This document shows, in pieces, positions 25,818 through 35,025 of a stretch of 64,000 nucleotides of DNA (positions within the stretch are counted from its first letter, which is position 1; every line of letters begins with the position of its first letter). The position numbers were made by a program, and so were the translations under genes. Source of the DNA: an uncultured delta proteobacterium (GTDB taxonomy: Bacteria; Myxococcota_A; Polyangia; Polyangiales; Polyangiaceae); the NCBI GenBank assembly GCA_903892415.1, contig CAITIQ010000668.1, positions 26,127-90,126 of the forward strand, read 5' to 3'. The notes below the pieces were generated by a model. The model was not told the DNA's origin. It worked only from the letters and a program-made list of their open reading frames with translations, and made no database searches.

Positions 25818-26716
25818 TAGGAAGCCGCCGAGTCAAAGCCGCAGGTCTTATTGCTCGAAGTGCAATTGATCTGCTTCTTCTGGCCAGCCTCACACCACTC
25901 GACGGTGTTACCGCTGCACTGACCCGCATAGGTCAAGCCGCCACACGGGTCTGCGGGCGGGGCTGGTGCAACACCGGACTCATCCACCTTGGTCTTGATC
26001 CAGCTCGATACCAAATCAACCCGAGCTAGAACCTGGATTCCACCGCCAGCTCCGGAGTTGACTGCGACGATCTTATGGGTGCCCGGAACAACGACGGGGC
26101 CGCCGGAATCTCCGCTCTGGATGGTCTCGCTCGTCGCGTAGTCGAAGGGATACCCGTAGGTTGAGCCCTTCTTGGTGACCACCGGCGGGCCAATGTACAG
26201 CTTGCTATAAGAGGCAGTGCCATTGTTGATGCGACCGATGTTTTGCACCTTGCTGCCGATGGTGACGCTGGCCGTTGCAATTGTCGGATAGCTCGCCAGC
26301 TGGATAGGCTTGTCGAGAAAGATCACGCCAACGTCGTGAAGATTGGGGTCCACTGACTCGCTATCGCTGTTCCAATCGAGGACCTCGCCGCGAATGCCTT
26401 TGGCCGTCTGGTTGTTGGCGAAAGGGACCTTGATGTTCCAGCCATCAAAGCCGTGCACGCAGTGCCCTGCCGTGAGCACGAGCTTTGGGGCAATCACCGC
26501 GCCCGAACAAATGGAGCTGACGACGCCCCCTGCTTTCATTTCAATAAGCGTCGCTTCTGGGTAGGCGGTGGCTAGGCTGCCGCCAATGATCGCGTCCTCG
26601 CGTTGCTCTTCGAGCTCGGCCTCATCCTCCTCGATCTCAGCGCCCGGAGGAGCGCAGGCGATGAAGAGGCTTGAAGCGAAAACGGTCAGGGCGAGCGACG
26701 AGAAGGCTAAACGCAT
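25802..26716 (-). CDS. Trypsin-like serine protease lipoprotein (S1)
   Basis: A 304-residue exported protease. The signal ends in FIAC (Cys21), followed by an acidic propeptide and the activation-type site AIIGGS near residue 43. The catalytic triad is His85 (LTAGHC), Asp128 (NLHDVGVIFL) and Ser204 (QSGDSGGP). A Cys-rich C-terminal extension of about 55 residues contains GGLTYAGQCSGNTVEWCEAG, a module often found on myxobacterial trypsins. It should be anchored or secreted and could act in predation or turnover of outside proteins. It is convergent with the preceding gene. Confidence 0.9.
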   Translation of the reverse strand: MRLAFSSLALTVFASSLFIACAPPGAEIEEDEAELEEQREDAIIGGSLATAYPEATLIEMKAGGVVSSICSGAVIAPKLVLTAGHCVHGFDGWNIKVPFANNQTAKGIRGEVLDWNSDSESVDPNLHDVGVIFLDKPIQLASYPTIATASVTIGSKVQNIGRINNGTASYSKLYIGPPVVTKKGSTYGYPFDYATSETIQSGDSGGPVVVPGTHKIVAVNSGAGGGIQVLARVDLVSSWIKTKVDESGVAPAPPADPCGGLTYAGQCSGNTVEWCEAGQKKQINCTSSNKTCGFDSAASYYNCL

Positions 26717-27140
26717 ACGTGACTCCTTGGACTGTGCTCGCCCTTACGCATGCGCCATGCCATTAAATCTGCGCTGAGTCGCTTATCTGCGGGCTTATGG
26801 GGAAGGGTTGGGCAACGTAGGAGGTCTTTCCGCTGTGCTCGAAAGCCTCCAGCTAGGCTCGATCATTTGGCCTCATTGGCGCACGAAGGCCGTCATCCTG
26901 CGTAACTATCGCCCTGGTTGAGGACGCGATCCACCTGAGGCTCAGTTCGTTCTGACGAAAGGAAGCTGCACACGGCACGCTTCGGCTGATCCGAGCGGCG
27001 TAACGCACAGTGGGACTGTCTGGCGTTGCTCGGCTGACACATGCCCGGCATGAGCACAGTGCCGTTGCCATCACACAGTGTTGCTCAGCAATGCCGAATG
27101 CCCCGTTCGAGGCGGCGAATGAGGTACAGCCAATGAGTGC
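26717..27140. other. Gene-free intergenic region (424 bp)
   Basis: This stretch separates the divergent protease and cytochrome-domain genes. Short open frames on both strands lack ribosome-binding sites and family resemblance. No tRNA, clear hairpin or repeat was seen. It presumably contains both promoters. Confidence 0.5.
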
Positions 27141-29399
27141 GTGGCTCGAGCCGACGAGTTGTCGCGAGTCATTCGGGTCATTCAGCTGCTAGGCTGGAGC
27201 TGTTTGACGGCACTTAATTCTAAAGGAAACCGCGCGCTCCTCGGACCTGGCGTCGCCATGGGCGCTGGCCTGGTGGCGACCGTCGGCTTTTTTGCGCTCA
27301 AAGGCCCCGCACCGGAGACGGGGGAGTTGGTGCGCTTCGTGGGGCGATTCCACACGCTGCTCATTCATCTGCCCATCGGCGTGCTGTTGCTCGTTGCGAG
27401 CGCCGAGCCATTGTCTTTGTTCCGACCCGTTCGAGAGCGGTTGGATCCGATGTGGGGATTGCTGCTTCCCTTCCTCTCGGTGACCGCCTGCGTAGGCTTC
27501 ACTCTCGGACTGCTACTGGCTTATCCCGGTGGCTTTCCACCCAACTTGTTGGAGGCGCACAAGAACGGCACGTTCGTTGGTGTGCTCGGCTGTTCGTTGC
27601 TTCCGCTCGCTTGGTTGTTCGTTGAGCGTGGCATCGCCCATATGCGGCACCTCTACCGTGGCCTTCTGCTAGCGACGGTAACCGCCATCAGCCTGGGTGC
27701 ACATCACGGCGGCAGCATGACGCGAGGTGAGGACTACCTAGTAAAATACGCACCTCGCTTCGCTCAAAAATGGTTGGGCTACGAGCCGAAGGTTACGAGC
27801 GAAGAAGCCAGTGAAGCGGTGAGCGAGCCGCTGCTGTTTGACCATGTGGTGGCGCCGATCCTCAAGGCCAAGTGCGTCAAGTGCCATGGCGAGGAGACGC
27901 AAAAGGGCGCGTTGCGGGTGGATACGCTAGAAAAACTCCTTTCGGGCGGCGACGCTGGGCCAGCTATCTTCGGCGGGCGTGCAGAGGCTTCACCGCTCGT
28001 GACGCGGATGCGCCTACCGCGCAATCACGACGAGCGCATGCCTCCAGCCGATGAGCCGGATATCAGCGAAGCCGAAATAAGCCTCATCGCCTTCTGGATT
28101 GATCGCGGGGCCACCGAAACCTTGCGGGTGCGCGATTCCCTACCGCCCGATAGCGTGCGCGAGCTCCTCTGGGAGGCAGTGCGCGATCAGCTTCCTGGTG
28201 CAACCACGCCAACGGCGCGCTCTGCAACGCCGCTTGAGAGCTCAATCCCAAGCTCGGTGCCCTCCAGTGAACCCGCTGTCGGGCAACCGCTGACGACGAG
28301 CGAGAGCGGCTATGTGTATCAGGACCTCGTTGCCCCTGTGTTGCGCGCGAACTGCGTCGGTTGCCACGGTGACAACAAGCAGAAGGGCAAGCTGCGCGTC
28401 GATAGCTTGGAGGGGCTTCTGGCCGGAGGAAAAGGCGGTCCTGCGTTGGTTGCGGGCAAGGCCGACGCAAGCCCCCTGCTACAAACCATGCGTCTACCAC
28501 TCGATCACCCGGATCACATGCCGCCCCGCAAAGAGTCGCAACCAAGCGCCCGGGAGATAGAGCTAATCGCCTATTGGGTGGGTACAGGCGCTTCGCCCAG
28601 CCAGCAGGCCAAAGACCTGCCGCCCAAACTACGGGGTGCAGCGAGCAAGCCTCAAAGTGGGTCGACCGCCTCATCATCAACCAGCTGGGTAACGCCAAAA
28701 CCGTCTGCCAGCGTGGACATCGCACCGAGCCCTTGGACGCCAACCGAGGTCGAGCCGGAGCCAGCTTTGGCTCAAGTACCCGCTAGCGTTGAGCTGTTCG
28801 AACAGGTCGTTCAGCCAATGTTGGTCAAGCGCTGCGGGCTTTGTCACGAGGGAGCATCTGGCTCCGGCGGGCTGCTGGTTTCTCCTCTCGCGGACTTGCG
28901 GAAAGGCGGTGATTCGGGACCAGCGCTCGCGCCCGGTCAAGCCGATCAGAGCTTGCTCATCTCACGCATCCTACTCCCGGCCGACAGCGACGAGCACATG
29001 CCTCCGAAGGATTTGCCGCAACTTACGGTGGGTGAATTCACTCTGCTGCGACTGTGGATCACCCGCGGCGCGAAACAGCACGACAGTGTGGCTCGCGATG
29101 AGCTACCGCGTGCAACCCACGCCAGCGTGATCGCCTTCGCAGGTGAAGCACCGTCAACGCCAGCGGTCGCCTCGGCGCAGCCGAGTGCAGCACCGAAGCC
29201 GAGCTCCAATGCCGTGACCACCTCGTCGAGCACGCCTACTCCGCTCACGCAGCCTCCAGGTGGTGGCTGCGCCGGATGCGCTGTCGATGGGTCGAGCAGC
29301 CGCGGACTTGGCCTTGGTTTCGCTTGGGCGTTCGTTGGATTGGCGGCCTTGCGGCGAAGATTCAGCTCGATGGTTGCGTCCCAAAAGCGACGCGGCTAA
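27141..29399 (+). CDS. Membrane protein with three planctomycete-type cytochrome c domains, MYXO-CTERM-like tail
   Basis: A protein of up to 752 residues. The N-terminal 180 residues hold four or five membrane helices of the DUF2231 type (FHTLLIHLPIGVLLL). Three heme-binding motifs follow: CVKCH at 245, CVGCH at 405 and CGLCH at 565. Each is followed by a KGALRVDTLEKLLSGGDAGP-like segment and a downstream MPP motif that may supply an axial Met. The three modules are spaced exactly 160 residues apart. The C terminus has GGGCAGCA, a hydrophobic helix and RRR, as in MYXO-CTERM surface-sorting tails. It is probably a multiheme electron carrier. The start is uncertain (GTG 27141, TTG 27204 or ATG 27258). 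Confidence 0.78.
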   Translation: MARADELSRVIRVIQLLGWSCLTALNSKGNRALLGPGVAMGAGLVATVGFFALKGPAPETGELVRFVGRFHTLLIHLPIGVLLLVASAEPLSLFRPVRERLDPMWGLLLPFLSVTACVGFTLGLLLAYPGGFPPNLLEAHKNGTFVGVLGCSLLPLAWLFVERGIAHMRHLYRGLLLATVTAISLGAHHGGSMTRGEDYLVKYAPRFAQKWLGYEPKVTSEEASEAVSEPLLFDHVVAPILKAKCVKCHGEETQKGALRVDTLEKLLSGGDAGPAIFGGRAEASPLVTRMRLPRNHDERMPPADEPDISEAEISLIAFWIDRGATETLRVRDSLPPDSVRELLWEAVRDQLPGATTPTARSATPLESSIPSSVPSSEPAVGQPLTTSESGYVYQDLVAPVLRANCVGCHGDNKQKGKLRVDSLEGLLAGGKGGPALVAGKADASPLLQTMRLPLDHPDHMPPRKESQPSAREIELIAYWVGTGASPSQQAKDLPPKLRGAASKPQSGSTASSSTSWVTPKPSASVDIAPSPWTPTEVEPEPALAQVPASVELFEQVVQPMLVKRCGLCHEGASGSGGLLVSPLADLRKGGDSGPALAPGQADQSLLISRILLPADSDEHMPPKDLPQLTVGEFTLLRLWITRGAKQHDSVARDELPRATHASVIAFAGEAPSTPAVASAQPSAAPKPSSNAVTTSSSTPTPLTQPPGGGCAGCAVDGSSSRGLGLGFAWAFVGLAALRRRFSSMVASQKRRG

Positions 29400-29425
29400 C
29401 GAATGGGCCCCAATCGGAGAGTTGT

Positions 29426-30178
29426 ATGAGCGGCCATTCAAAGTGGGCGACGATCAAGCATAAGAAGGCCCTTGTCGATTCCAAGCGCGGCAAGATGTTC
29501 ACCAAGCTCATCAAAGAGCTGACCGTGGCGGCGCGCATGGGAGGCGGAGACGCGAGCGGAAATCCGCGCCTCCGCAAGGCCATTGATGATGCCAAGGGCC
29601 AGTCGATGCCGATGGACACCATCAAACGGGCCGTTCAACGTGGTACCGGCGAGATCGAAGGCGCCAACTACGAGGAGATCATCTACGAAGGAACGGGCCC
29701 CGGCGGGACGCTGTTCATGCTCGAGGCGATGACCGACAATCGCAACCGCACCGTCGCCGAGATCCGCAAGATCTTCGAGAAGAACGGTGGCGCGCTTGGT
29801 TCCAATGGAACAGCCGGTTGGGCGTTCGATCGCAAGGGCATCGTGATGGTTGAGAAGGCCAACGCGAGCGAGGATCAGCTGATGGATACGGCGGTAGCCG
29901 CCGGTGCTGACGACTATTCGGACAACGGGGACGAGTGGCAGCTGCTCTGTGATCCGTCGTCGCTCGAGGCCGTGTTGAAGTCGCTGGCTGACGGTAAGAT
30001 CGCAACCAAGTCCTCCTCGGTTGGCTACGTTCCGAAGGCCAAGCGCTCGGTGAGCGGGCGCGACGCTGAGCTCTGCCTCAACCTAGCGGATGCGCTGGAC
30101 GACCACGACGACGGTCAGAACGTTTACGCCGACTTCGACGTCTCCGACGAAGAGCTCGAGCGCATCGCTGGCGCCTGA
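29426..30178 (+). CDS. yebC: YebC/PmpR/TACO1-family translation or transcription regulator
   Basis: A 250-residue member of the YebC family. The start MSGHSKWATIKHKKALVDSK is the invariant family N terminus and fixes the ATG at 29426, which has CGGAGAG upstream. Other landmarks are GNPRLRKAIDDAKGQSMP and YEGTGPGGTLFMLEAMTDNR. Family members have been described both as DNA-binding regulators and as ribosome-associated factors that relieve stalling. It is often beside ruvC in other bacteria; here fdhD follows instead. Confidence 0.95.
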   Translation: MSGHSKWATIKHKKALVDSKRGKMFTKLIKELTVAARMGGGDASGNPRLRKAIDDAKGQSMPMDTIKRAVQRGTGEIEGANYEEIIYEGTGPGGTLFMLEAMTDNRNRTVAEIRKIFEKNGGALGSNGTAGWAFDRKGIVMVEKANASEDQLMDTAVAAGADDYSDNGDEWQLLCDPSSLEAVLKSLADGKIATKSSSVGYVPKAKRSVSGRDAELCLNLADALDDHDDGQNVYADFDVSDEELERIAGA

Positions 30179-30203
30179 TCCCACCGAAGGTGGAGTAACC
30201 AGC

Positions 30204-31010
30204 GTGACCTCCTCCGTCGCGACGAAGGTGGATGTGCACCTGAACGGGACTGTCGTCTCGCGCGATGATTGGGTCGCACCCGAAGAGCCGCTGGAGATCC
30301 AAGTTCACGGGGTGTCACTGGCGGTATTGATGCGGACGCCCGGAAACGACCTCGAGCTCGTTTCCGGCTTTCTTTTGAGCGAACGCATCGTTGAGTCGCT
30401 CGACGCCGTCGAATCGATTCGTCACTGCACGACGGTTTCCTCGCCCGAGTCGGAGGACAACGTCGTCCGCGTCGTGCTCAAGCCGGCATGGCGAGCGAGT
30501 CATTCACTGACACCGCGCAATTTCTACGCGAGCTCGAGCTGCGGTGTTTGCGGAAAGGCGACCATCGACGAGGCGCTGCGTACCACCAAGCCGGTGACCT
30601 CATCCTTTGAGGTCGCCACCTCGCTCCTGCAGGAGCTGCCCGCTCGGTTACGCCAACGCCAGCCGATGTTCGAGGCGACTGGAGGCTTACATGCCTGCGG
30701 ATTGTTTGATGCGCAAGGCGCTGAGTTCGGTGCGTACGAAGATGTTGGCCGGCACAACGCCGTCGACAAAGTCATCGGGTGGGCGGCGGGCCAACGCTTG
30801 AGCTTCAGCGACAAGCTATTGGTCGTGTCCGGCCGAGTGAGCTTCGAGATCGTGCAGAAAGCTTCGGCGGTTGGGATAGCGCTCGTTGCGGGAATCTCAG
30901 CGCCGAGTTCGCTCGCGATACGATTTGGTGAAGCCTTGGGTGTGACGGTCGTCGGCTTTCTGCGTGGCAGTTCAACGAATGTGTACTCGCGGAAGCATCG
31001 GGTGCGTTGA
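30204..31010 (+). CDS. fdhD: Formate dehydrogenase accessory sulfurtransferase FdhD
   Basis: A 268-residue protein. FdhD moves sulfur from IscS to the molybdenum cofactor of formate dehydrogenase. The active-site pair is Cys113/Cys116 in SSCGVCGKATID. Other signatures are RTPGNDLELVSGFLLSERI, EDVGRHNAVDKVIG and the C-terminal GFLRGSSTNVYS. GTG 30204 is chosen because AAGGTGGAG lies just upstream; the open frame to 30090 overlaps yebC. No formate dehydrogenase gene lies in the window, but a molybdate transporter operon is at 50.8-53.0 kb. Confidence 0.94.
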   Translation: MTSSVATKVDVHLNGTVVSRDDWVAPEEPLEIQVHGVSLAVLMRTPGNDLELVSGFLLSERIVESLDAVESIRHCTTVSSPESEDNVVRVVLKPAWRASHSLTPRNFYASSSCGVCGKATIDEALRTTKPVTSSFEVATSLLQELPARLRQRQPMFEATGGLHACGLFDAQGAEFGAYEDVGRHNAVDKVIGWAAGQRLSFSDKLLVVSGRVSFEIVQKASAVGIALVAGISAPSSLAIRFGEALGVTVVGFLRGSSTNVYSRKHRVR

Positions 31011-31027
31011 GCGTGTAGACTTCGGAG

Positions 31028-32137
31028 GTGCATCACGAGCACCTCGACTCCTTCCGCGAATCCCACGGTAGCTCGGCCTCGGTCGAAGCGAGTGAGCGAC
31101 GCACGTGGATCGTGGTGGGTATCAGCGCGGTAATGATGGTGCTCGAGCTCGTCGTTGGGTTTGCCACCGGCTCACTGGCGCTGTTCGCGGATGGCGTTCA
31201 CATGGCGACGCACGTGGGTGCGCTGGGCATCTCAGGAGTCGCTTATTGGCTGGCCCGACGGTGGGCAACCCATGAGGCCTTCACCTTCGGGACCGGCAAG
31301 GTGTACGCGCTGTCCGGGTTCACGAGCGCGATCATACTGTTTGGTACTGCTGTTTGGATGGTGGTGGAGTCGGTGTTGCGGCTCTGGCACCCTCAGCCGA
31401 TCTCGTTTGGGGAAGCGTTGCCGGTGGCTGTGCTTGGCTTGGTGGTCAATCTCGTGTGCGCCCTGGTTCTGGGCCACGGGCATGACCACGGCCACGGGCA
31501 TGACCACGGCCACGCAGTTCCGAAGAAGGCTCATGACCACGCCGCTCACGATCACGATCATGACCACGCTCACGATCATGACCACGCCGCTCACGCCCAC
31601 GACCACGCCGCTCACGCCCACGACCACGACCACGGCGACGGGTCGAGCGCCAAGCATGATACGCATGCGGAGGATCACAACCTTCGCGCAGCCCGCCTGC
31701 ATGTGATTGCCGATGCGCTGACCAGCGTGTTTGCGATTGTGGCGTTGGTCGCTGGTCGCTACTTCGGTGTTGCGCTCCTTGATCCAGTCGTCGGTATTCT
31801 CGGTGGCATTCTGGTCGGCCGCTGGGCTGTCGGGTTGTGCGGAAGCGCAGCTAAGCAGCTGCTCGACGTCGTGCCTTCGTTGGCTGCGACGGAGGTTTTA
31901 CGCAAGCGCCTCGAGGCGATCGATGACGTCGCGGTGGCGGACCTTCACCTCTGGGAGTTCGGCCCAGGCCAGCTCGGTTGCATTGTGAAATTGGTCAGCG
32001 CCAACCCGCGCGAGGCCTCGTTCTACCGCAACGTGGTGCACGAATGCATGAAGGTGCAACACCTCACGGTCGAGGTTCAACGCTGCCACGAACACCACGA
32101 ACCGGTAAACCCGGTTGCAGAGGCGGCCTCAACGTGA
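31028..32137 (+). CDS. dmeF: CDF-family metal efflux transporter, DmeF-like
   Basis: A 369-residue cation diffusion facilitator. The core has six helices with paired metal-site residues in LFADGVHMATHVGALGISG and HVIADALTSVFAIVALVAG. Between helices 4 and 5 lies a His/Asp loop of about 55 residues (HGHDHGHG and similar). The start, the ERRTWIVVGISAVMMVLELV segment and the DHNLRAARLHV segment are characteristic of the DmeF Co(II)/Ni(II) branch. It should be an inner-membrane proton-driven exporter. GTG 31028 follows fdhD by 17 nt. The last 9 nt overlap the convergent MBL gene. Confidence 0.9.
   Translation: MHHEHLDSFRESHGSSASVEASERRTWIVVGISAVMMVLELVVGFATGSLALFADGVHMATHVGALGISGVAYWLARRWATHEAFTFGTGKVYALSGFTSAIILFGTAVWMVVESVLRLWHPQPISFGEALPVAVLGLVVNLVCALVLGHGHDHGHGHDHGHAVPKKAHDHAAHDHDHDHAHDHDHAAHAHDHAAHAHDHDHGDGSSAKHDTHAEDHNLRAARLHVIADALTSVFAIVALVAGRYFGVALLDPVVGILGGILVGRWAVGLCGSAAKQLLDVVPSLAATEVLRKRLEAIDDVAVADLHLWEFGPGQLGCIVKLVSANPREASFYRNVVHECMKVQHLTVEVQRCHEHHEPVNPVAEAAST
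31475..31637 (+). repeat. Tandem repeats encoding the His-rich loop
   Basis: Within dmeF, the DNA of the His/Asp loop is built from short tandem copies. CACGGGCATGACCACGGC is present twice in a row, then GATCATGACCACGCT-type units, then two copies of a 21-bp CACGCCGCTCACGCCCACGAC unit. All units are multiples of three, so copy-number change alters loop length without frameshift. Confidence 0.8.
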
Positions 32138-32974
32138 ACTGCGGCCCTTGGATTTGACTACGTTCACAACCTGACCTTCACGAGCGACGAAGGAGTTGGC
32201 GAACAGACCTCGCGCCTCCACCTCGACCGCGCGCATAAAGGTGTCATTGTGGTCGGGCTCGTGATGGAAGATCGCCAGGCGCTTGACCTTGCCGGCAACG
32301 GAGAGCCTTACAGCCTCCTGCCACGTTGAATGCCCCCAGCCGATCTTGGTGGTGAACTCTTCATCGGTGTACGTCGAGTCATAGATCAGGAGATCCGCTC
32401 CCTCGATCAAGCCGAGAATGTTCTGATCGGGCTTGCCGATGACATGCTCGGTGTCGGTGACGTAGCAAACAGCGACGCCCTCGCCTTCAATGCGATAAGC
32501 CGTAGCGTCATTGGGGTGGTTGAGGGCTGTGGTGCGCACTCGCACGCGGGAACTGAGATTGAAGCTGTCCCCTGCGGAGAAGTCCTCAAACTCGAGATTT
32601 CCACGCATGATCTCGAGCGGTACCGGGAAATTTGGCTCGGCCATTTGCCCGGCCAAGACACTGCGAATTCCCCCCAAACTCGGCGGCAAGTGGCCCGCAA
32701 GGATGCGAAAACTTCGCTTGGGATCAAAGGCCGGCGCAAAGAAGGGAAAGCCTTGAATATGGTCCCAATGCGTATGTGAAAGCAGGATCGTGCCTTGGCG
32801 ATTGTCATCGCGCAGCATCGATGCGCCGAGCGGACGGATGCCCGTTCCCGCGTCGAAGATGAAGCGCTCGTCCCCTACGGCGACCTCCACACAGGAGGTG
32901 TTGCCCCCGTAGCGAAGATGCGTCTTCGCGGGACAAGCAATGCTGCCTCGTACGCCCCAAAACGTTACCTGCAT
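32129..32974 (-). CDS. MBL-fold metallo-hydrolase
   Basis: A 281-residue metallo-beta-lactamase-fold protein with the dinuclear metal motif SHTHWDHIQG near residue 67. It has the N-terminal FWGVRGSIACPAKTHLRYGG that typifies a widespread group related to PhnP, cyclic-phosphodiesterase and tRNase Z-like enzymes. Further ligands are probably in YDSTYTDEEF and the FHHEPDHND segment. The cleavage substrate is unknown. It is the last gene of a leftward operon, 24 nt after the CPBP protease gene, and overlaps dmeF tail-to-tail by 9 nt. Confidence 0.85.
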   Translation of the reverse strand: MQVTFWGVRGSIACPAKTHLRYGGNTSCVEVAVGDERFIFDAGTGIRPLGASMLRDDNRQGTILLSHTHWDHIQGFPFFAPAFDPKRSFRILAGHLPPSLGGIRSVLAGQMAEPNFPVPLEIMRGNLEFEDFSAGDSFNLSSRVRVRTTALNHPNDATAYRIEGEGVAVCYVTDTEHVIGKPDQNILGLIEGADLLIYDSTYTDEEFTTKIGWGHSTWQEAVRLSVAGKVKRLAIFHHEPDHNDTFMRAVEVEARGLFANSFVAREGQVVNVVKSKGRSSR

Positions 32975-32998
32975 GAGACCCGCGCGAAAGTCTACACC

Positions 32999-33778
32999 CT
33001 AGCCTCTTCCGAACAGCGGAAACTCGACCACGCTCCACGTGAAAAGCGCGTGAGAGAAGAGCACTGGGGCCAGTTGTTGATCCGAGCGAAAGCGAAGATA
33101 TGACCAAACGGCTCCGCAGCCAGCAGAGGCAAGCAAGAGCACCGGGTTCAAACCCTGCGCGCCACTGAGCGCCCACATCGTGGCCACGTGAGCTGAAGCA
33201 TAGAGCGCCACTCCGAGGAGATTACCCATTCCAAGCCCGAGCCGCTCCTCGAGTGCGGCCGTTACGCCACCGCGCCACGTGAGCTCCTCGAGCGCGCCGA
33301 TGGCAGCAGCGAACAGCGCAACCCAATGACGGTCCTCCGCGAACGGGTTGCCCAGCCGCAGATAGAGCTGCAGGACCCACTCGTAGCGGGGTTGACCAGG
33401 AGCCGTTACCAGGACGTGGAACACGTAGGTACTGCCGTAGAGCAGCAAGGTGACGAGCGCCCCGAACGTCAGATCTCCACCGCGAGGGCGCAGATGCGAC
33501 AGTTCTCCGCGCGCCTTGAGCCGGAAGACCGTAACCGCTCCTAGCACCACGTAGAGGCCGAACACCAAGCTGAACGGGCTGCGACCTGCGGTCATCGCCG
33601 CACGGCTCATCACCCAGTACAACGTGACCGTCGTGAACAAGGTCACCACCGCCGGGAAGAACCTGTCCAGTGGGCGCAACCATGCCGGAAACGGCGGTTC
33701 CTCCGCCTCGGCGGCGAACGAAGGTTCACTGGTTGGAATCACCGAGGCTTCCGGCTCTTCCTCTTCAGAAGCGGTCAC
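32999..33778 (-). CDS. CPBP-family intramembrane metalloprotease
   Basis: A 259-residue membrane protein with a hydrophilic acidic N terminus and about seven helices. The CPBP (CaaX protease and bacteriocin-processing, Abi) motifs are EELTWRGG, a following ASAHVATM and a C-terminal FSHALFTW, giving the two Glu, Arg and His residues expected. It probably cleaves a membrane peptide; the substrate is unknown. The start is GTG 33778, overlapping the coaBC stop by 4 nt. Confidence 0.85.
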   Translation of the reverse strand: MTASEEEEPEASVIPTSEPSFAAEAEEPPFPAWLRPLDRFFPAVVTLFTTVTLYWVMSRAAMTAGRSPFSLVFGLYVVLGAVTVFRLKARGELSHLRPRGGDLTFGALVTLLLYGSTYVFHVLVTAPGQPRYEWVLQLYLRLGNPFAEDRHWVALFAAAIGALEELTWRGGVTAALEERLGLGMGNLLGVALYASAHVATMWALSGAQGLNPVLLLASAGCGAVWSYLRFRSDQQLAPVLFSHALFTWSVVEFPLFGRG

Positions 33779-35025
33779 ACATTCTCCAGCAAAAGTTTCT
33801 GCACTCTATCGAGGATCTCTCTTGCTAGCTCACTTTTCCGCAGAGTTTGTGATGAGTCCACGCTGGCGGCGGTGACCAAAAAGGCTCGGTTGGTATCCCC
33901 CGCAAAGGCTTCTGCTGCCGGGTTCGCCACCACGAGATCAACGCCCTTCTTGGTCAGCTTGCGACGGCCTTCCTCGATGATGGCCTGGTCCGTTCCCGTC
34001 TCAACGGCAAACCCAACCAACACCGGTCGCTGCCTACCTGCCCTCGCCTCCCCCACGGTCGCCAAAAGATCTGGGTTGGGGACCAGCGTGAGCACCATCT
34101 CCTCGGACGAGCGCTTCAGCTTCTCCGACGAGGTGCGCTCGAAGCGGTAGTCACCCACTGCTGCCGCCATGATCAACGCATCGGCTTGCTTGAGATCTTC
34201 TCCCAACGCTGTGGTCATTGCCGACTGCATCGAAAGGGCGCTGCGAACGTCCACTCGCTCGACACCGAGCGGCGTGGGGAGCGTCACCGGTCCTGCGATC
34301 AAGGTGACCCGTGCACCGCGACTCGCAGCCTCCTCGGCCAACGCGAAACCCATCTTCCCGGTGGAGCGGTTGCTCAGGAAGCGCACCGGATCGAGATCCT
34401 CCACCGTTGGGCCAGCCGTCACCACCACATGGCGTCCTGTGAGAGCTTGCGAGCGGCTTTCGTTAGGGGTCGGCGTAAGTTGCTCAAGCAGCGCTTGCAC
34501 GATGTCCTGGGGTTCGGCCATCCGACCGAAACCATGATCTCCCGACGCGACGACACCATCTACCGGCCCAACGAACGTGACGCCGCGCTCTCGCAGTGTC
34601 GCCACGTTGGCCGCAGTGGCCGCGTGGTGCCACATCGCTGGGTGCATCGCTGGCGCAACCACGACGGGAACGCGCGCTGCGAGCACGGTGGCGGTGGCTA
34701 GATCGTCGGCGCGACCGTGCGCCATCCGCGCAAGGAAGTCCGCCGTTGCTGGCACCACGACGATCGCATCGACAGCCGCTGCGATTTCGATGTGACGCTC
34801 GCCGCCTTCGCCGTCGAAGGTCTCATCAAATACCCGCTCGCCGGTCAGCCCAGCGAGCGTCGCTGAACCGAGAAATTGCTTTGCAGCGCGCGTCATGATC
34901 GGAACGACCTCGACACCAGCTGCGAGCAGGCCGCGCGCGACGATGGGTGACTTGTACGCAGCGATGCTCCCGGTGACGATCATTGCTACCGCTTTGGCGG
35001 GCGAACGTGCGGCTGACTCGCTCAT
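33775..35025 (-). CDS. coaBC: Phosphopantothenoylcysteine decarboxylase / phosphopantothenate-cysteine ligase
   Basis: A 416-residue bifunctional coenzyme A biosynthesis enzyme. The N-terminal flavin-dependent CoaC domain has VTGSIAAYKSPIVARGLL and PAMHPAMW. The CoaB ligase domain begins near residue 195 with HVVVTAGPTVEDLDPVRFLS and RSTGKMGFALAEEAASRG, and includes AAAVGDYRF. The CoaC active-site motif has His where E. coli has Asn (PAMN), and ASGDHGFGRM lacks the Cys of the E. coli enzyme; similar substitutions occur in the actinobacterial enzyme. It overlaps the upstream VanW gene and the downstream CPBP gene by 4 nt each. Confidence 0.95.
   Translation of the reverse strand: MSESAARSPAKAVAMIVTGSIAAYKSPIVARGLLAAGVEVVPIMTRAAKQFLGSATLAGLTGERVFDETFDGEGGERHIEIAAAVDAIVVVPATADFLARMAHGRADDLATATVLAARVPVVVAPAMHPAMWHHAATAANVATLRERGVTFVGPVDGVVASGDHGFGRMAEPQDIVQALLEQLTPTPNESRSQALTGRHVVVTAGPTVEDLDPVRFLSNRSTGKMGFALAEEAASRGARVTLIAGPVTLPTPLGVERVDVRSALSMQSAMTTALGEDLKQADALIMAAAVGDYRFERTSSEKLKRSSEEMVLTLVPNPDLLATVGEARAGRQRPVLVGFAVETGTDQAIIEEGRRKLTKKGVDLVVANPAAEAFAGDTNRAFLVTAASVDSSQTLRKSELAREILDRVQKLLLENV

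Noticed and set aside
33035..33046. Partial parS-like sequence CCACGTGAAAAG inside the CPBP gene
   Set aside because: Only one half of the palindrome matches; it is not a ParB consensus site.
33775..35025. CoaC active-site changes (PAMH instead of PAMN, missing Cys) as a sign of a novel enzyme
   Set aside because: Similar substitutions occur in the actinobacterial CoaBC, and the gene is otherwise complete.
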